The notes beneath the pieces were generated by a model that was not told where the DNA came from, made no database searches, and worked only from the letters and a program-made list of their open reading frames with translations. From positions 2,170,001-2,234,000 of the forward strand of contig NC_083395.1 in assembly GCF_030864355.1 (NCBI RefSeq): a stretch of 64,000 nucleotides of DNA. Direction: 5' to 3'. Shown here piece by piece: positions 15,044 to 25,489 of this stretch (positions are counted from its first letter, which is position 1; each line of letters begins with the position of its first letter). Position numbers and translations under genes: made by a program. Origin of the DNA: Cutaneotrichosporon cavernicola. Lineage: Eukaryota; Basidiomycota; Tremellomycetes; Trichosporonales; Trichosporonaceae.

Positions 15044-16807
15044 ATGTCCAAGACGCCCGCAAAGACGCTTCAATCGCTCACGCGCGAAGAGGTTGCCAAG
15101 GTATGTCTCAATATATACTGCGGCCATGACCTTCGCTAAGCAGCCCTCCACCACGTCTGGCACCACCTCCCCAACTCCCTCGCGCAAGGTCACTGAAGCT
15201 CTCAGCATAGCAAGTCCGGCGACCTCTGGATCATCATCGACACGTACGTTTTCGACCTGTCCAAGTTTGCACGGCTGCACCCCGGCGGGCCCGGCGTTCT
15301 CCTTGACGACGACGTGGCCGGCAAAGACGCAACGACGGTGTTCTTCGCCCTCCATCGCCACGAAGTGCTGCTCAAGCCACAGTACCAGCGACTCAAGATC
15401 GGGCAAATCAAGGATGAGAAGCCCAAGATCCGCACACCCAAGCCCGACGACCTGTCACGCGTGCCGTATGCCGAGCCGCAGTGGCTGCAGCCAGCGTTCA
15501 AAAGCCCGTACTACAACGACTCGCACAGGCGGCTGCAGAAGGGTGCGTGGTGGCGTGGGACGACCGTTCCTACCGTCAACCTAACCGCTAACACACAGCT
15601 ATGCGCAAGTTCATTACCGAGGTCGTGGCACCCGATGGGCAGATGTGCGAGGAGAACGGCAAGCGGCCGAGCAAGCATGTGCTCGACGCCATGGCGGCGA
15701 ACGGGATGAACCGGATCCGCATGGGTCCCGGCGAGCACCTGCATGGGCGCAACCTGATGGACGGTGCAGTCAAGGGCGAGGAGTTTGACTACTTCCACGA
15801 GCTGGTGGTTAACCAGGAGCTAGCGCTCGTCGGCGGGCGCGGTTACATCGACGGGTGCCAGGGACACATGGTGATTGGTCTGCCGCCGATCATGAACTAT
15901 GCCAAGGAGCCGCTGCGGACCAAGATCATGGACGAGGTGCTGGACGGGCACAAACTTATGGTGCTTGCGATCACGGAGGCCTTTGCCGGCTCGGATGTGG
16001 CTGGGTTGCGTTGCACCGCAACAAAGAAGGAGGATGGGAGCGGGTGGGTCATCAACGGCACCAAGAAGTGGATCACGGGCGGGACCAACGCCGACTACTT
16101 CTCCGTGGGGGCGCGTACAGGAAAGCATCTCACAATGTTCCTTGTGCCGCGCACCGAGGGGGTCGAGACCAAGCAGATCAAGACGTCGTACGGTCAGACG
16201 GCGGGCACGGCGTACGTGACGTTTGACAACGTATTCGTGCCCAACGAGAACATGATCGGCCCCGAGAACGACGGGCTGCGCGTCATCCTCGCCAACTTCA
16301 ACCACGAGCGCTTCATGATTTCGTGCCAGACCGTGCGGTATGCGCGCAAGGCCGTCGAGGAATGTCTCCTCTGGGCATCCCAACGCCAAGTCAACGGCAA
16401 GCCTCTCCTCGCACAGCCGGTTATCCGCCAGAAGTGAGTCCGCCGCACTTGGAGTTACTGATGCCAGAATCGCCAGCATGATCCACAAGACCGAGGCGGC
16501 TCAGGCCCTCCTCGAGACGACATGTTACCAGATGTGCAACATGGGTTACAAGGAGCAGAGCAAGCACCTCGCGGGTCCCATCGCGTTCCTCAAGCTCAAC
16601 AGCACCAAAATCCTGGCTGAGGTGGCCGACGACGCGACCATGATCTTTGGCGGGCGCGGCCTCACCAAGACCGGTATGGGCCGGTTTGTCGAGCAAATCG
16701 GGCGCACGCGCAAGTTTGACGCCATCCTCGGTGGTGCGGAGGAGGTGCTCGCTGACTTGGGCGTGAGGCAGGCCATGAAGTTTATGCCGGCCGACCAGCG
16801 GCTGTAG
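15044..16807 (+). CDS. Cytochrome b5-acyl-CoA dehydrogenase fusion
   Basis: The predicted protein of 522 residues joins an N-terminal cytochrome b5-like heme domain to an FAD-dependent acyl-CoA dehydrogenase. Three introns (15101-15205, 15543-15598, 16434-16467) splice cleanly. The b5 domain (residues about 5-90) has both heme-ligand histidines, in HPGGPGVLL and in ALHRHEVLL. The dehydrogenase part has AITEAFAGSDVAGLRCTA, GSGWVINGTKKWITGGTNAD and IFGGRGLTKTGMGRFVEQIG. The position of the usual medium-chain catalytic Glu reads ILGGAEEVL, with Gly in its place. A Glu in NHERF aligns with the alternative base used by isovaleryl- and long-chain-type enzymes. The electron route from flavin to heme, and the substrate, are not known from sequence. 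No mitochondrial presequence is evident and no clear PTS1 ends the protein. The architecture is established in fungi. Confidence 0.88.
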
Positions 16808-17372
16808 TTGTATTCCGAGGTGCAGTGGGTTTCAGAGACGGAGTGGGCTCTATTGTTTGAAAGGCTGCAAAGTTCGGGACGCTCCAGCTGCTCGATCCGA
16901 TCCGTTATGCATTTGTCGCTCTGACTTGGACAGTAACGGGTAGTGGAAGGCGGAAATACGTCCCGGATAACCCGACAACATTGGCCCTGGAGCCAAACAA
17001 CAAGCCGACTCAACACCTCTCCTGTTACGAGCTCGTTTCCACTGCTCTCGTTTCGATGCATATCTGACTGATAACCCACTGTCACTTCTACGGCCACACT
17101 CCCAGTGATAGCACCGGGATAAGGAACAACTCTCGGGAGGCCTGTAAGCCTTAGCAGCCGGACACTCCCCCTCCCTGTATCCTCTTTTCCTTGCTCATCA
17201 TCCCCATCTCACCTCCAGCCTCCACCTACCTCTCGTCTTCCTCCACGCGGCCCCACCTCACGCCATTTTTCCACGGCCTCCCTGGCGGCATTCTGCCAAC
17301 TTTTCCACCTCAAGACAATCCCACTCCCCCTGCTCTGCCACTGCAAAATACCTCTTCAAACAGGAATCGTCT
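16808..17372. other. Intergenic, nothing but pyrimidine-rich tracts
   Basis: This is the 3' flank of the acyl-CoA dehydrogenase gene followed by strongly C/T-rich sequence (about 17165-17345) just upstream of the tRNA gene. No coding frame with recognisable content was found. Confidence 0.4.
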
Positions 17373-17443
17373 ACACTGTTGGTGAAACGGTATCATGCGT
17401 CGTTGCCATCGACGCGGCAGGGGTTCGACTCCCTTACAGTGTA
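17373..17443 (+). tRNA. tRNA-Gly (anticodon GCC)
   Basis: This 71-nt cloverleaf has no intron. The acceptor stem ACACTGT (17373-17379) pairs with ACAGTGT (17436-17442), with A as discriminator. The D arm reads GTGA-AACGGTA-TCAT. The anticodon stem CGTCG/CGACG encloses the loop TTGCCAT, with anticodon GCC at 17405-17407. The T loop is TTCGACT. Internal promoter boxes match: A box TGGTGAAACGG and B box GGTTCGACTCC. Length and loop match eukaryotic tRNA-Gly(GCC). Confidence 0.95.
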
Positions 17444-17783
17444 ATCTGGATCTCCAGATCATAGGTCTGAGAGTTCTATTTTGCTTTGGCGTCGAGATAA
17501 GAGCAGCAAGGGTTGGGGTGCGAGCGCCAGGGTCCGTCTTCTGGCGGCACCTCTGCATGTCTCCCGGTTGGTGCTTGTGCAGACAAAGTCGTGGGTGTGG
17601 TCCTGGGTCTTGGGAGAGGCAATACCTTGCAGTCTTTCGGTTTGAGTCGTGTAGACACGAGCAGTCATCGAGCGCGAATCGGCCTGCGCCATCTCCGTTG
17701 AACACCTCAGTACATATCCTGCACGCTAGTAATACAGTTCTCTGGGCGGTACACTGCCACTTTCACCTTTCAAGTCTACTTCT
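17444..17783. other. Intergenic between tRNA-Gly and TFB1 3' end
   Basis: No gene is recognised. Several overlapping open frames on both strands are short and lack conserved content. Transcripts from TFB1 (-) and the Pol III gene (+) converge here. Confidence 0.4.
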
Positions 17784-19820
17784 CTACGCCTTGCCAACGC
17801 GCGCTTTCTCACGCTTCAGCGCGACAGCGACGGCGCCAAGCGTAGGCGCCATGGCGGCGCGCACGCGGACAGGGTCAGCCCTCTCCATCTGGGCGGTCAT
17901 AACGATAGCCTCTACTTTGCCCTCTGTGCCAAGGAGGTACTCTGCCATCTTGGCTGCGCGCGCGGCACGGACAGCCGGCGACTGGTTAGTTGCGAGTGTG
18001 CCAGCAGCGGGGGGGAGGACAGCGGCCCAGTACTGACGCAGAAACTCGCACGCGGCGTTATGGCACGAACGCATGTCGTCCACAATCTTCTGCGGGAGAT
18101 GGGCTGGTGTCAGTAACAGGCGAAGGGTGACTCACGATACTCTGCATCCTCGGCGTTGCTCGCGTTGTGCATATCGCGCACAACGCGCTGGGCGACAAAT
18201 TGCGCGTCACGCTGGTAAGCGTATGCGTCGTAATCCTTCGTGCCCGGGCCTGGACCGCCTTCGGCCGGGTTCGGGTTGGGGAGACAGACGGAGGCAAAGT
18301 CCGCATCCCAGGACGCGACGCGGACTGCCTCGGCCTCGGCCATGGCAAGCAGGTCGGCGTCAGAACGCCCAGGAAAAATACCGCGCGGGCCACTCTTGCC
18401 GTCCGAGTCCTCGTTCGCGACGTTGAGCGGGATGACTGCGGGCGCGGCGGGCGCGTGCAAGTCCTCCATGTCGATTTGTTCCATCAGCTCCGATGAGGGC
18501 GTTAGGACCGAAGCCTCCTGTCGCCCCGCGCGCAACAGCTTCTCGCTGTGCTGGTTGAAGCGGCGGATGAGAGGCAGGCTCGACCGCTCTTTGCCTGCCT
18601 GCATCGTCACATCGCGGATCGTAGTCACGTCGCCGTGGTCCTCCTCGGTCGCCGCGAGGTCGAGGTAGGTTTCCACCGAGTCAGGCATCTTCTTACGTGG
18701 CTCGATCTCTGCATGTCAGCTCAGCTCGACTCGCATAGTTGGCACATCTTGCTGACATAGAGCCAGAGCTCTTGCTTCAGATCATTAACTCACCCCAGTC
18801 CGGGTCCTCGAGGTACACGTCAAAGATGTCGTCCTTGCGGCGCGCACCCTCGTCAAGAGCAGTCTTGCGCACACTTGCGCGATGCCGCTCCCAAAGTGTA
18901 CTTGTAAAGTAGCGCGTCCAAAAGTCGCTCTCACTAATCCTCGGCACATTCTTAGCGTACGCGTCTTGCACAACGGGGAACTCTTCAAAGATCTCGCGCG
19001 TAAGTTCCTTGGTGATATTTAACACGATAGGTCCGCTCTCGACCTTCTTGAGACCGACACCAGTCCCGCCGCGGAATTTTTCGTTGCGCTTGTCCCCGCT
19101 CAAGTCGAAGCGGTCGTCCAAGAGACGCGATGGCCGACCAGGTCGCTGAGCGTACGCCAGTTCCTCGGACTTGAGCAGCGCCTGTCGCTGCTTGCCGTCC
19201 CAAAACTCTTCCTCTGTGATCTGTCGGGCTTGTACTAGCTCACGGTGCAGAGCCTGGAGTGTGGGGTTGCTGCGCAGAACGCGCTCGCGGACCTTGTTCA
19301 TCCGCCGGCGCGCCTCAGCGTCTGCGGGCGAAATGTCCTCTGCTTTGCGCTTGCGCGCGATGCTCACTGGTGTCCCTGGCGTCCCTGGGGCTGGTGAGCC
19401 CGGCGTACTGGCCGGATTGGACCCAGATGCAACCGCCGCCAGAGCTGGATTGGGAACCGGGGTTGAGGCCGCAGGCGTCCGGTGAGCGCTCACGAACGGA
19501 ATGAGTCGGTCCTGCACAGCCTGCCGGTCCGCATCCTTTGTCGGCCCGGTAAAGGTGAACAACAGTCCGCCAACCGGTACATCGTCTTGGAACACGAGCT
19601 TCAGCGAGGTGCGCGCCGACCCAGCCTTGCTCGCGAGCATATCTTTGTTGAGCTCCTCCTCTCTCATGGACTACCCACTCGTAACTCGATTCAGCGCCTG
19701 TTGCTGCCTATCCATCGTCCCTGCCACTGCCGGGTTCCACGCAATCAGCGTCTGGGTAACCGACAGACTGCCGGTCACCTTTTTGAACGACACTTCAAAC
19801 TTCAACGTGTCGCTCGACAT
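17784..19820 (-). CDS. TFB1: TFIIH core subunit TFB1/p62
   Basis: TFB1 (human p62/GTF2H1) is a core subunit of TFIIH, used in Pol II initiation and nucleotide excision repair. The ATG at 19820 begins a pleckstrin-like domain (MSSDTLKFEVSFKKVTGSLS, then LIAWNPA). A 57-nt intron with a GTGGCA donor and TAG acceptor removes an in-frame stop and joins to SMREEELNKDMLASKAGSAR and TSLKLVFQDD. Two BSD-type helices follow, each with the invariant FW pair: QITEEEFWDGKQRQALL and ISESDFWTRYFTSTLWERHR. The C-terminal part (VAQRVVRDMHNASNAEDAEY; AACEFLRQYWAAVLPPA) matches p62 helices. A Ser/Pro/Ala-rich linker separates the PH and first BSD domains. At least three introns are inferred. Its start faces the stop of the downstream phosphatase gene, about 220 bp away, both on the minus strand. 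Confidence 0.88.
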
Positions 19821-20039
19821 TGGCAGGATAATGGTTGAGGGATGAATGACGAGCATTGGGGTTGACTGGACTTCAGGCAGATTGCGGGGACGGATGCAAA
19901 TTCGGGTGGCGACGAACTGGTCATAGTTTCGGGGTCAAGATACTCCAAGTACATACGATTGATAATGTCAAACAGATGCTCATGCTTGCCACCAATGGTG
20001 ATGACTGGATACGAACAGGCTACATAATGGTCACACCCT

Positions 20040-23000
20040 CTACTCGCGTCGTCCTCTTCGCCGTTCTGGGGACATGGACGGTGGTGACTTGACGGTGATC
20101 GAGTCGCCTTGCGCAGAGGATAATGGAGGAGATGTAACAGTCGCCACAGTCCCAGATGACAAAGACCTCGCGCTATGCGGGGTACCAGGAACACTACTCG
20201 CGTTTGGCCCACGCCGCTTTTTAAAGCTCGCCCTCTTGGCTAAGTTGGTCGCGCCATCCGAGAGCCGCAGATCAGCCACGCTGTGTAGACGTGTGTCAAC
20301 CTCCGGCTGCAAGTCAGCAGAAGACGGTTTGCGTTTAATGTGCGAGTCGTCGTCGGTTGCTGAGACAGATGTTGCGGCCGTCACGACCGAGGTACGCGAC
20401 AGTACAGACTGGGTATCCGATCCAGAGGACCGACGACGTGCATCCTCGTCCACGAGCTCGAGGTAGCGCGCAATGATCGCACGGTGAACGAACAAATACT
20501 GCCGCAGGCTTTGTACCAGGCTCATACGCTGAGCACGCATGCCCTGCAGTACCTCCAAGATCGGCTCCTTCAACGAGCTGAGCGGTGTCGTGACGCGGTG
20601 TCGCTTGTGGCTCTGGGTGATGGGCCGCGGCTTCTGCGGCTCGGGGGTCCTCGAACTGGGGGGCCCCGTGGCGTCGACGTCCATCTTGTCCGCTTTGTCT
20701 TCAGTACTCTTGGCGTCCGCGAGTGGCTCTTGCGATGCTGCTTCCTCGTTGCACAGCTCGCGTCGCAGACCATCTGTGATGGCGTCGACGAGGATGTAGC
20801 TCCCCGTGCGGCCGACCCCTGCAGAGCAATGCACTAGCACAGGAGGGAACTCGCACCTGTCGGAACCGCACCCAGTCAGCCCTGTCTGGGCGACCGCCAC
20901 ATCGACTTCCTTCATGAGGTTGAGCAAGACGTCGGGCGACTCAGGAACGTCCAAGTCCGGCCAATCGACACATTGTATCTGCACGACCATGCGCGGAGGG
21001 TTGTTGGGATATTTGTCGTGCCGCAGCCTAAACGTGCGGTGTATGTTGCCACTCGACTTGCTTGGAGATGGGGCTGCGCGGAAGTTGAACCCTGTCGCTG
21101 CGAGCTGCTGTGCTTCGTCCTCGCCACCAGAATGTGAGACCTGGAGGAGATGGAGGTCCCCGTATTGCTGCTCTTGCCAATAGTTGCCACATTTGAGAAG
21201 ACCACCCTCAAATTGCCTGGTGAGCATGACGATGACATGCACGTTCTGCTCCCAGACAAGCGACCAGAAATCACGGTACGTCGAGTCAAGGGGACCCTGG
21301 GTTGCAATGTAACGACGCGCTGTGCCGCGAGGCTGGACAAACGAGGCATTGATGTAATCTGAGTCGTCGTCGGCTGGAGTGACCAGACGAACACGTGAGT
21401 AATCGAACGGCCAAATGTTCTTGTAGCGGTTCTTGGTGCCACGTTCGACGCCTGCGGTAATCGAGAACGGGAAGTAGTTGTCCTGGTCGGCACCGTCCGC
21501 CATGAGCCGCTCGACGTCGTCCGCACATAGCGTCTTGCCGTCTGCCGGTGATGCCTGCGGCAAACCTCGCGCACGGCAGCCTTTGCTGAGGACGTTCATG
21601 ACACCCTGGAGGCGCTCCTGCTCGCCTCGCTCAAGGCGATAGAACTGGTTGGCAAGGACATCTTGCGAGTCGGCGTCCTTCATGCACACCAGGTTGCGCA
21701 GAAACTTGGGTAACTCGTTGCAACGGCGTTTGATCGAGTCTGGAAGCGCGAGGGGGATGCGCTCTGATATGCCACCGTGTGAAAGCTCAAGGTTTTGCCT
21801 GATGTTGTCAAAGAACGGGTTTGCCGGCTGCAACTTGATCTTCCCTTGCCGCCGATCAGTGACTGGCGCAGAACCTAGCGGCTGGTTGAGCCTCTGGAAC
21901 GGGTCAACCTGTTGCGAAACAGCAGCTGTTGTGACACCTCTTGCACCGAGGCCGGTCGAAGCTGTATAGTCAGCGTTGCAGTGTAGTTGCAACTCACACT
22001 GCTGGAAAGCGAGTATTGGCAAACGCCCAATACCGAGTGATCCACTGCTCTCCGGCGTCGCCATATTATTCTCTTCGGACGCGGCAACGCACTTGATGTC
22101 CTCCCGATGGTCGAGTGCAGCTTGGCCTCCCAGGACGTACCACAACCTGCCAGTAAAGCCCTCGCGCTCGAACTTGCTGGAGACGCCCAGGAGCACGCCA
22201 CCTTCGAGGGCGACTGTCGAGTCCTGGTCGACGATGACAATGTCCGACTTGTCTCGCCATCGTGAAACTGCTTCCCTCGCCTTGGTCGAAAGCATGAGTA
22301 ACAGTTTGGATATGCCGAAGGCCGGGCGCAGCATCAGCATTGACGGGACCGTGATTGAGTGGGCAGTCGGGAGGTGTGACGTCTGGTAACAGGAAGGCGG
22401 TCGAACATCAAGGACAAGGGTCGAGTCGGCCGCCAGAAGCGAGGGAAGGGCCGAGCCAGCGAGAGGTTTCAACCTCGAAGTCGAAGCTCCCACTGTTGAC
22501 GTCGATATTGCTGTCGCTGAGCTGGATGATGTTGGCCCCGAAGAGGACCCCGATGCGGCCCCGGAACACAGACTTGGTGGCGCTGGCTGGCCACTTGGAG
22601 AGCCAAGGCTCATTGATGCACCAATCGCTCGCCTCTGCGCCAAAGAGGACGCTAGCGAGATGGGTGCTCCCAGTGAAGTTCGCCTGCCTCCACCACTGAT
22701 CGCGCCACTAGGAACAGTGGTTGCGCTGGACGCCCGACGAGGCGACTCGGTCGTAGACTCGGCAGTCTCTTGGTACAGGTTTGACGCACTCCATGCACGC
22801 TCAAGACCATCCAGATTCAGCTTTTCGAATGGCTTTCTAAGCTGAGGACTGCCGCGAGGTGCCAGGGAAGGGCCGTCGAGGGAAGGTGTCATTGCTCCAC
22901 CAGAGGCGGCGAGCGTATGCCACGGCGACTGTAGAGGAGGTGCCTGGGTGGTCGCACTTGATGGTAGCATTGTGAGTGTCGCGTTGGCGACGAGGATGGG

Positions 23001-23288
23001 AGTGTCTGACGGCGACGGCGTACCGCCTATTGGGGGCGGTGGAGATCGCAACTGGTTGTTGAAAGGAAAATTGGTGGATGACGACGATGGCCGCTTCATG
23101 TGGGCCTGGTCTAGATTCGGGGCTGAGGGGGCCGTCGACGGCGTATCTTGGATGCTGCCTACTCCGCCAAACAAGAGAAGCCCGTCGCTCGTGTGTTGGC
23201 CACCGCTACGCGGACCGTCCTGCTTGCGGCGGTGCGGCAGAGCGGACGCACGAACGAGCAACGGCGACGGGTCGAGCGTAGTGCTCAT
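20040..23288 (-). CDS. Rhodanese-domain protein tyrosine phosphatase (Ptp2/Ptp3/Pyp type)
   Basis: This large phosphatase begins at the ATG at 23288 (MSTTLDPSPLLVRASALPHR). It would be 1,082 residues unspliced and 1,070 if the 36-nt in-frame intron at 21962-21997 is removed. The N-terminal third is Ser/Thr/Pro-rich and probably disordered. A rhodanese-like domain follows (TLVLDVRPPSCYQTSHLPTA, then YVLGGQAALDH), apparently without a catalytic Cys. The C-terminal PTP domain has KNRYKNIWPFDYSRVRL, the WPD loop (DWPDLDVPESPDV) and the P loop VHCSAGVGRTGSYILVDAI with catalytic Cys and Arg. The PTP domain is split by a long acidic/Pro-rich insertion after IL.DAITDGLRRELCNEEA. Rhodanese-PTP fusions in yeasts act on MAP kinases (Ptp2/Ptp3, Pyp1/Pyp2), so a role in damping stress MAPK signalling is likely by homology. 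The choice of paralogue name is left open. Confidence 0.88.
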   Translation of the reverse strand: MSTTLDPSPLLVRASALPHRRKQDGPRSGGQHTSDGLLLFGGVGSIQDTPSTAPSAPNLDQAHMKRPSSSSTNFPFNNQLRSPPPPIGGTPSPSDTPILVANATLTMLPSSATTQAPPLQSPWHTLAASGGAMTPSLDGPSLAPRGSPQLRKPFEKLNLDGLERAWSASNLYQETAESTTESPRRASSATTVPSGAISGGGRRTSLGAPISLASSLAQRRAIGASMSLGSPSGQPAPPSLCSGAASGSSSGPTSSSSATAISTSTVGASTSRLKPLAGSALPSLLAADSTLVLDVRPPSCYQTSHLPTAHSITVPSMLMLRPAFGISKLLLMLSTKAREAVSRWRDKSDIVIVDQDSTVALEGGVLLGVSSKFEREGFTGRLWYVLGGQAALDHREDIKCVAASEENNMATPESSGSLGIGRLPILAFQQCELQLHCNADYTASTGLGARGVTTAAVSQQVDPFQRLNQPLGSAPVTDRRQGKIKLQPANPFFDNIRQNLELSHGGISERIPLALPDSIKRRCNELPKFLRNLVCMKDADSQDVLANQFYRLERGEQERLQGVMNVLSKGCRARGLPQASPADGKTLCADDVERLMADGADQDNYFPFSITAGVERGTKNRYKNIWPFDYSRVRLVTPADDDSDYINASFVQPRGTARRYIATQGPLDSTYRDFWSLVWEQNVHVIVMLTRQFEGGLLKCGNYWQEQQYGDLHLLQVSHSGGEDEAQQLAATGFNFRAAPSPSKSSGNIHRTFRLRHDKYPNNPPRMVVQIQCVDWPDLDVPESPDVLLNLMKEVDVAVAQTGLTGCGSDRCEFPPVLVHCSAGVGRTGSYILVDAITDGLRRELCNEEAASQEPLADAKSTEDKADKMDVDATGPPSSRTPEPQKPRPITQSHKRHRVTTPLSSLKEPILEVLQGMRAQRMSLVQSLRQYLFVHRAIIARYLELVDEDARRRSSGSDTQSVLSRTSVVTAATSVSATDDDSHIKRKPSSADLQPEVDTRLHSVADLRLSDGATNLAKRASFKKRRGPNASSVPGTPHSARSLSSGTVATVTSPPLSSAQGDSITVKSPPSMSPERRRGRRE
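21962..21997 (-). other. Probable 36-nt in-frame intron in the phosphatase gene
   Basis: On the minus strand this stretch starts GTGAGT, contains CTGAC nine bases before its end and finishes ACAG. Its length is a multiple of three and has no in-frame stop, so the frame stays open whether or not it is spliced. Removal converts QQCELQLHCNADYTASTG to QQSSTG. Confidence 0.65.
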
Positions 23289-23883
23289 GCGCGCCGACGC
23301 CTACGAGGTCGAGATGAGCAAGGCGCTGCCGAGGAAGCGGGAAGAGGTGAAGTGAGGGAATTGACGTGAATGGCTTTCAGCTGGCAGTGCAAAAGAAAGC
23401 GTCCTAACCGTGGTCGAGGTGCTAGTTGAGATGCAAGTGACAAATGTCGAGTTGGGTGGTTACAAGCATAATCTGCCTGACGTGGTTCCAAGGCGCCGGT
23501 TGCTAATCAAGCTCGAACCTTGGAGTCGAGTTGATCTGCAAGCACTCTGTCGACCCTTTGAGTGTCGTAATCACACGATCTTGAGTGTTGGAGCACGTTG
23601 TGTATGCGTACAGCGATCCAGCGATGAGGCGCCACGGTCGGCCGAACTGTGGGGAGATGACTTTGAAGGTGCCAATGACTGGGTCGGGGGGTGGAGTTCA
23701 GGCGAAGCGGTGGCGTGGGAGAGTGATGACGAGGATGGCAATGGGAGGAAGGGCAAGGTTAAGAGTAGGATGAGGACAATGGTGGTGGGCTAGTAGGGTT
23801 GGAGGATGGACGAGATGCTAAAGCGCCCAGAGTACCAGAATGGTGGTGTGGTACAATCAATGAAGGGGAGGTGGGGTGGATTA

Positions 23884-23900
23884 GGGGGGGGGGGGGGGGG
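23884..23900 (+). repeat. G17 homopolymer
   Basis: Seventeen consecutive G bases lie in a G-rich, T-containing context (gggttgg and ggagg clusters on both sides). Such runs can form G-quadruplexes and are also prone to sequencing length errors. Confidence 0.9.
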
Positions 23901-24529
23901 TTGTGTTGGGTTGGTTTGGATGGAGGAGGAAAGGTTGAACAAGGTTTGGGTGGCGCTTCGTCTACGTCTACAGGTGTGTCTAATACGCGCCGACTGACTA
24001 GCTGGATGGATAGCTGGGTAGTTTGGGGTTCTGGGTGACTGAGCAACTTTGGGCTCGGGGTTGTCTAGTCAGACCCCTTGAAATGGTGACGCAGTGGCGT
24101 AAAGGTCCGTGTGCCGCGCCCACGACGATGCCTGCTCGCCAGATCTAGCCTTTCAACAAAGTGAGACTAGGTCGCTACCAACTCGCTTGTGAAACAAAAA
24201 GACCACAAATGGGATCTGGCAATTCGAGTGACCCTTGTCGAGTGTGAATACGTGTGGTTTGTACGAATGGATGATGAATGCAAAGTGGAGTGGTGAGCAA
24301 AGAGAGGAGGAAATTGGATGATGATTAATCGGGAGCGTCATCATTTTAGTCTACCATTACCATTAAAACCCCCCTAGGCAGGGCCCGTGCATGGGCACAC
24401 CATAAGGTAAAATGTTGGCACTCGTTGTCACATCTCTTGCAACGTACGTGCAAAGTATGAAAAGGAACCCGGTCAAGCCCGTCACAAGGTACGGCGACGA
24501 CACACTGCCGACCTCGACGTTTACCCGGA

Positions 24530-24580
24530 TGACATCCTGCGTCACTGGACATCCTGCATCACTGAACATCCTGCATAAGT
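24530..24580 (+). repeat. Imperfect 17-bp tandem repeat, three copies
   Basis: Three adjacent copies of GACATCCTGCRTCACTG-like sequence occur (copy ends at 24546, 24563 and 24580). The last copy has diverged at its 3' end. Confidence 0.85.
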
Positions 24581-25453
24581 GATGAGAGCACGGTTACACA
24601 TAGGGGACCCCGGTTGCAATCGGATTCGACTTCTGGGCAGCTACGACCACTCTACTGGGCAGTCTGCAAATAGACCCGTAGGATGGTAATACGCGTGCGT
24701 CATGTCTGTCAAGCTGTCCATCGTCGACTTGGCACCAGCGGTGGGGCTCAGTTTCGAGTCTGCAGTACGTACTCTATGTACAGAACGTAGGTTGCCCCCG
24801 AGCTCGGCAGAATCTAGTTGAGCGCTAATTTCCGAGACACGCGGGTGGACTAGGAGCTAAGAACGTCCTGCCACTCAACACGCGTCAGACGGTGTTGAGC
24901 GCTGCTGGAAGGGAGTAAAGGGTGAGACGATGGCAGGCAAGGTCTGAGCACAAGAGGGAGGAAGGAGGTGGTGGGCCACGGGGACGTCGGGGTCAATATC
25001 TAGAAGAGTCCAGGCATTTGACCCTGAAAAATATACAACCTATGACGCCATGGATAGCCCAACAAATCTTCAGATGACGCAATGAACGTCTTGACTGACT
25101 CTGTATTATTGCCCAATACTGTACTCCCCCCCCCTTGAACTTTGTTCAAAGCTCTGGAGCTTTGGCACCAATGACAGCATGTCACTATCCCGATGGTCCT
25201 ACCGGTTCCCTCTCGCCTCCCCCCCCACCCCCAATCCCATTCCATTTTGCTAATCTGCTCGCTGTCTGTATTCCCGGAGCAACAGCGCGATTACAATTCG
25301 CCACCACGGTTGTTATTCATGCATGTCAAAGGCACATCCCCCCGCAGTGGTCTCGACTTTCATGTCAATTCGTCTTTGCTGATGTTTCAACCGTGGATTT
25401 AGCCTTGGCCAACTTAATCTGGCCAGTGTTGTATTATATTATTTGTGTCTGTT

Positions 25454-25489
25454 CCGTTGCCCGGGTAAAGGCCGTTGCCCGGGTAAAGG
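25454..25489 (+). repeat. Perfect 18-bp direct repeat, two copies
   Basis: Two identical adjacent copies of CCGTTGCCCGGGTAAAGG. Each contains the palindrome CCCGGG. Confidence 0.95.

Noticed and set aside
24560..24660. tRNA-like piece with GGATTCGACTTC (B-box-like)
   Set aside because: No matching acceptor, D or anticodon stems could be drawn around it.
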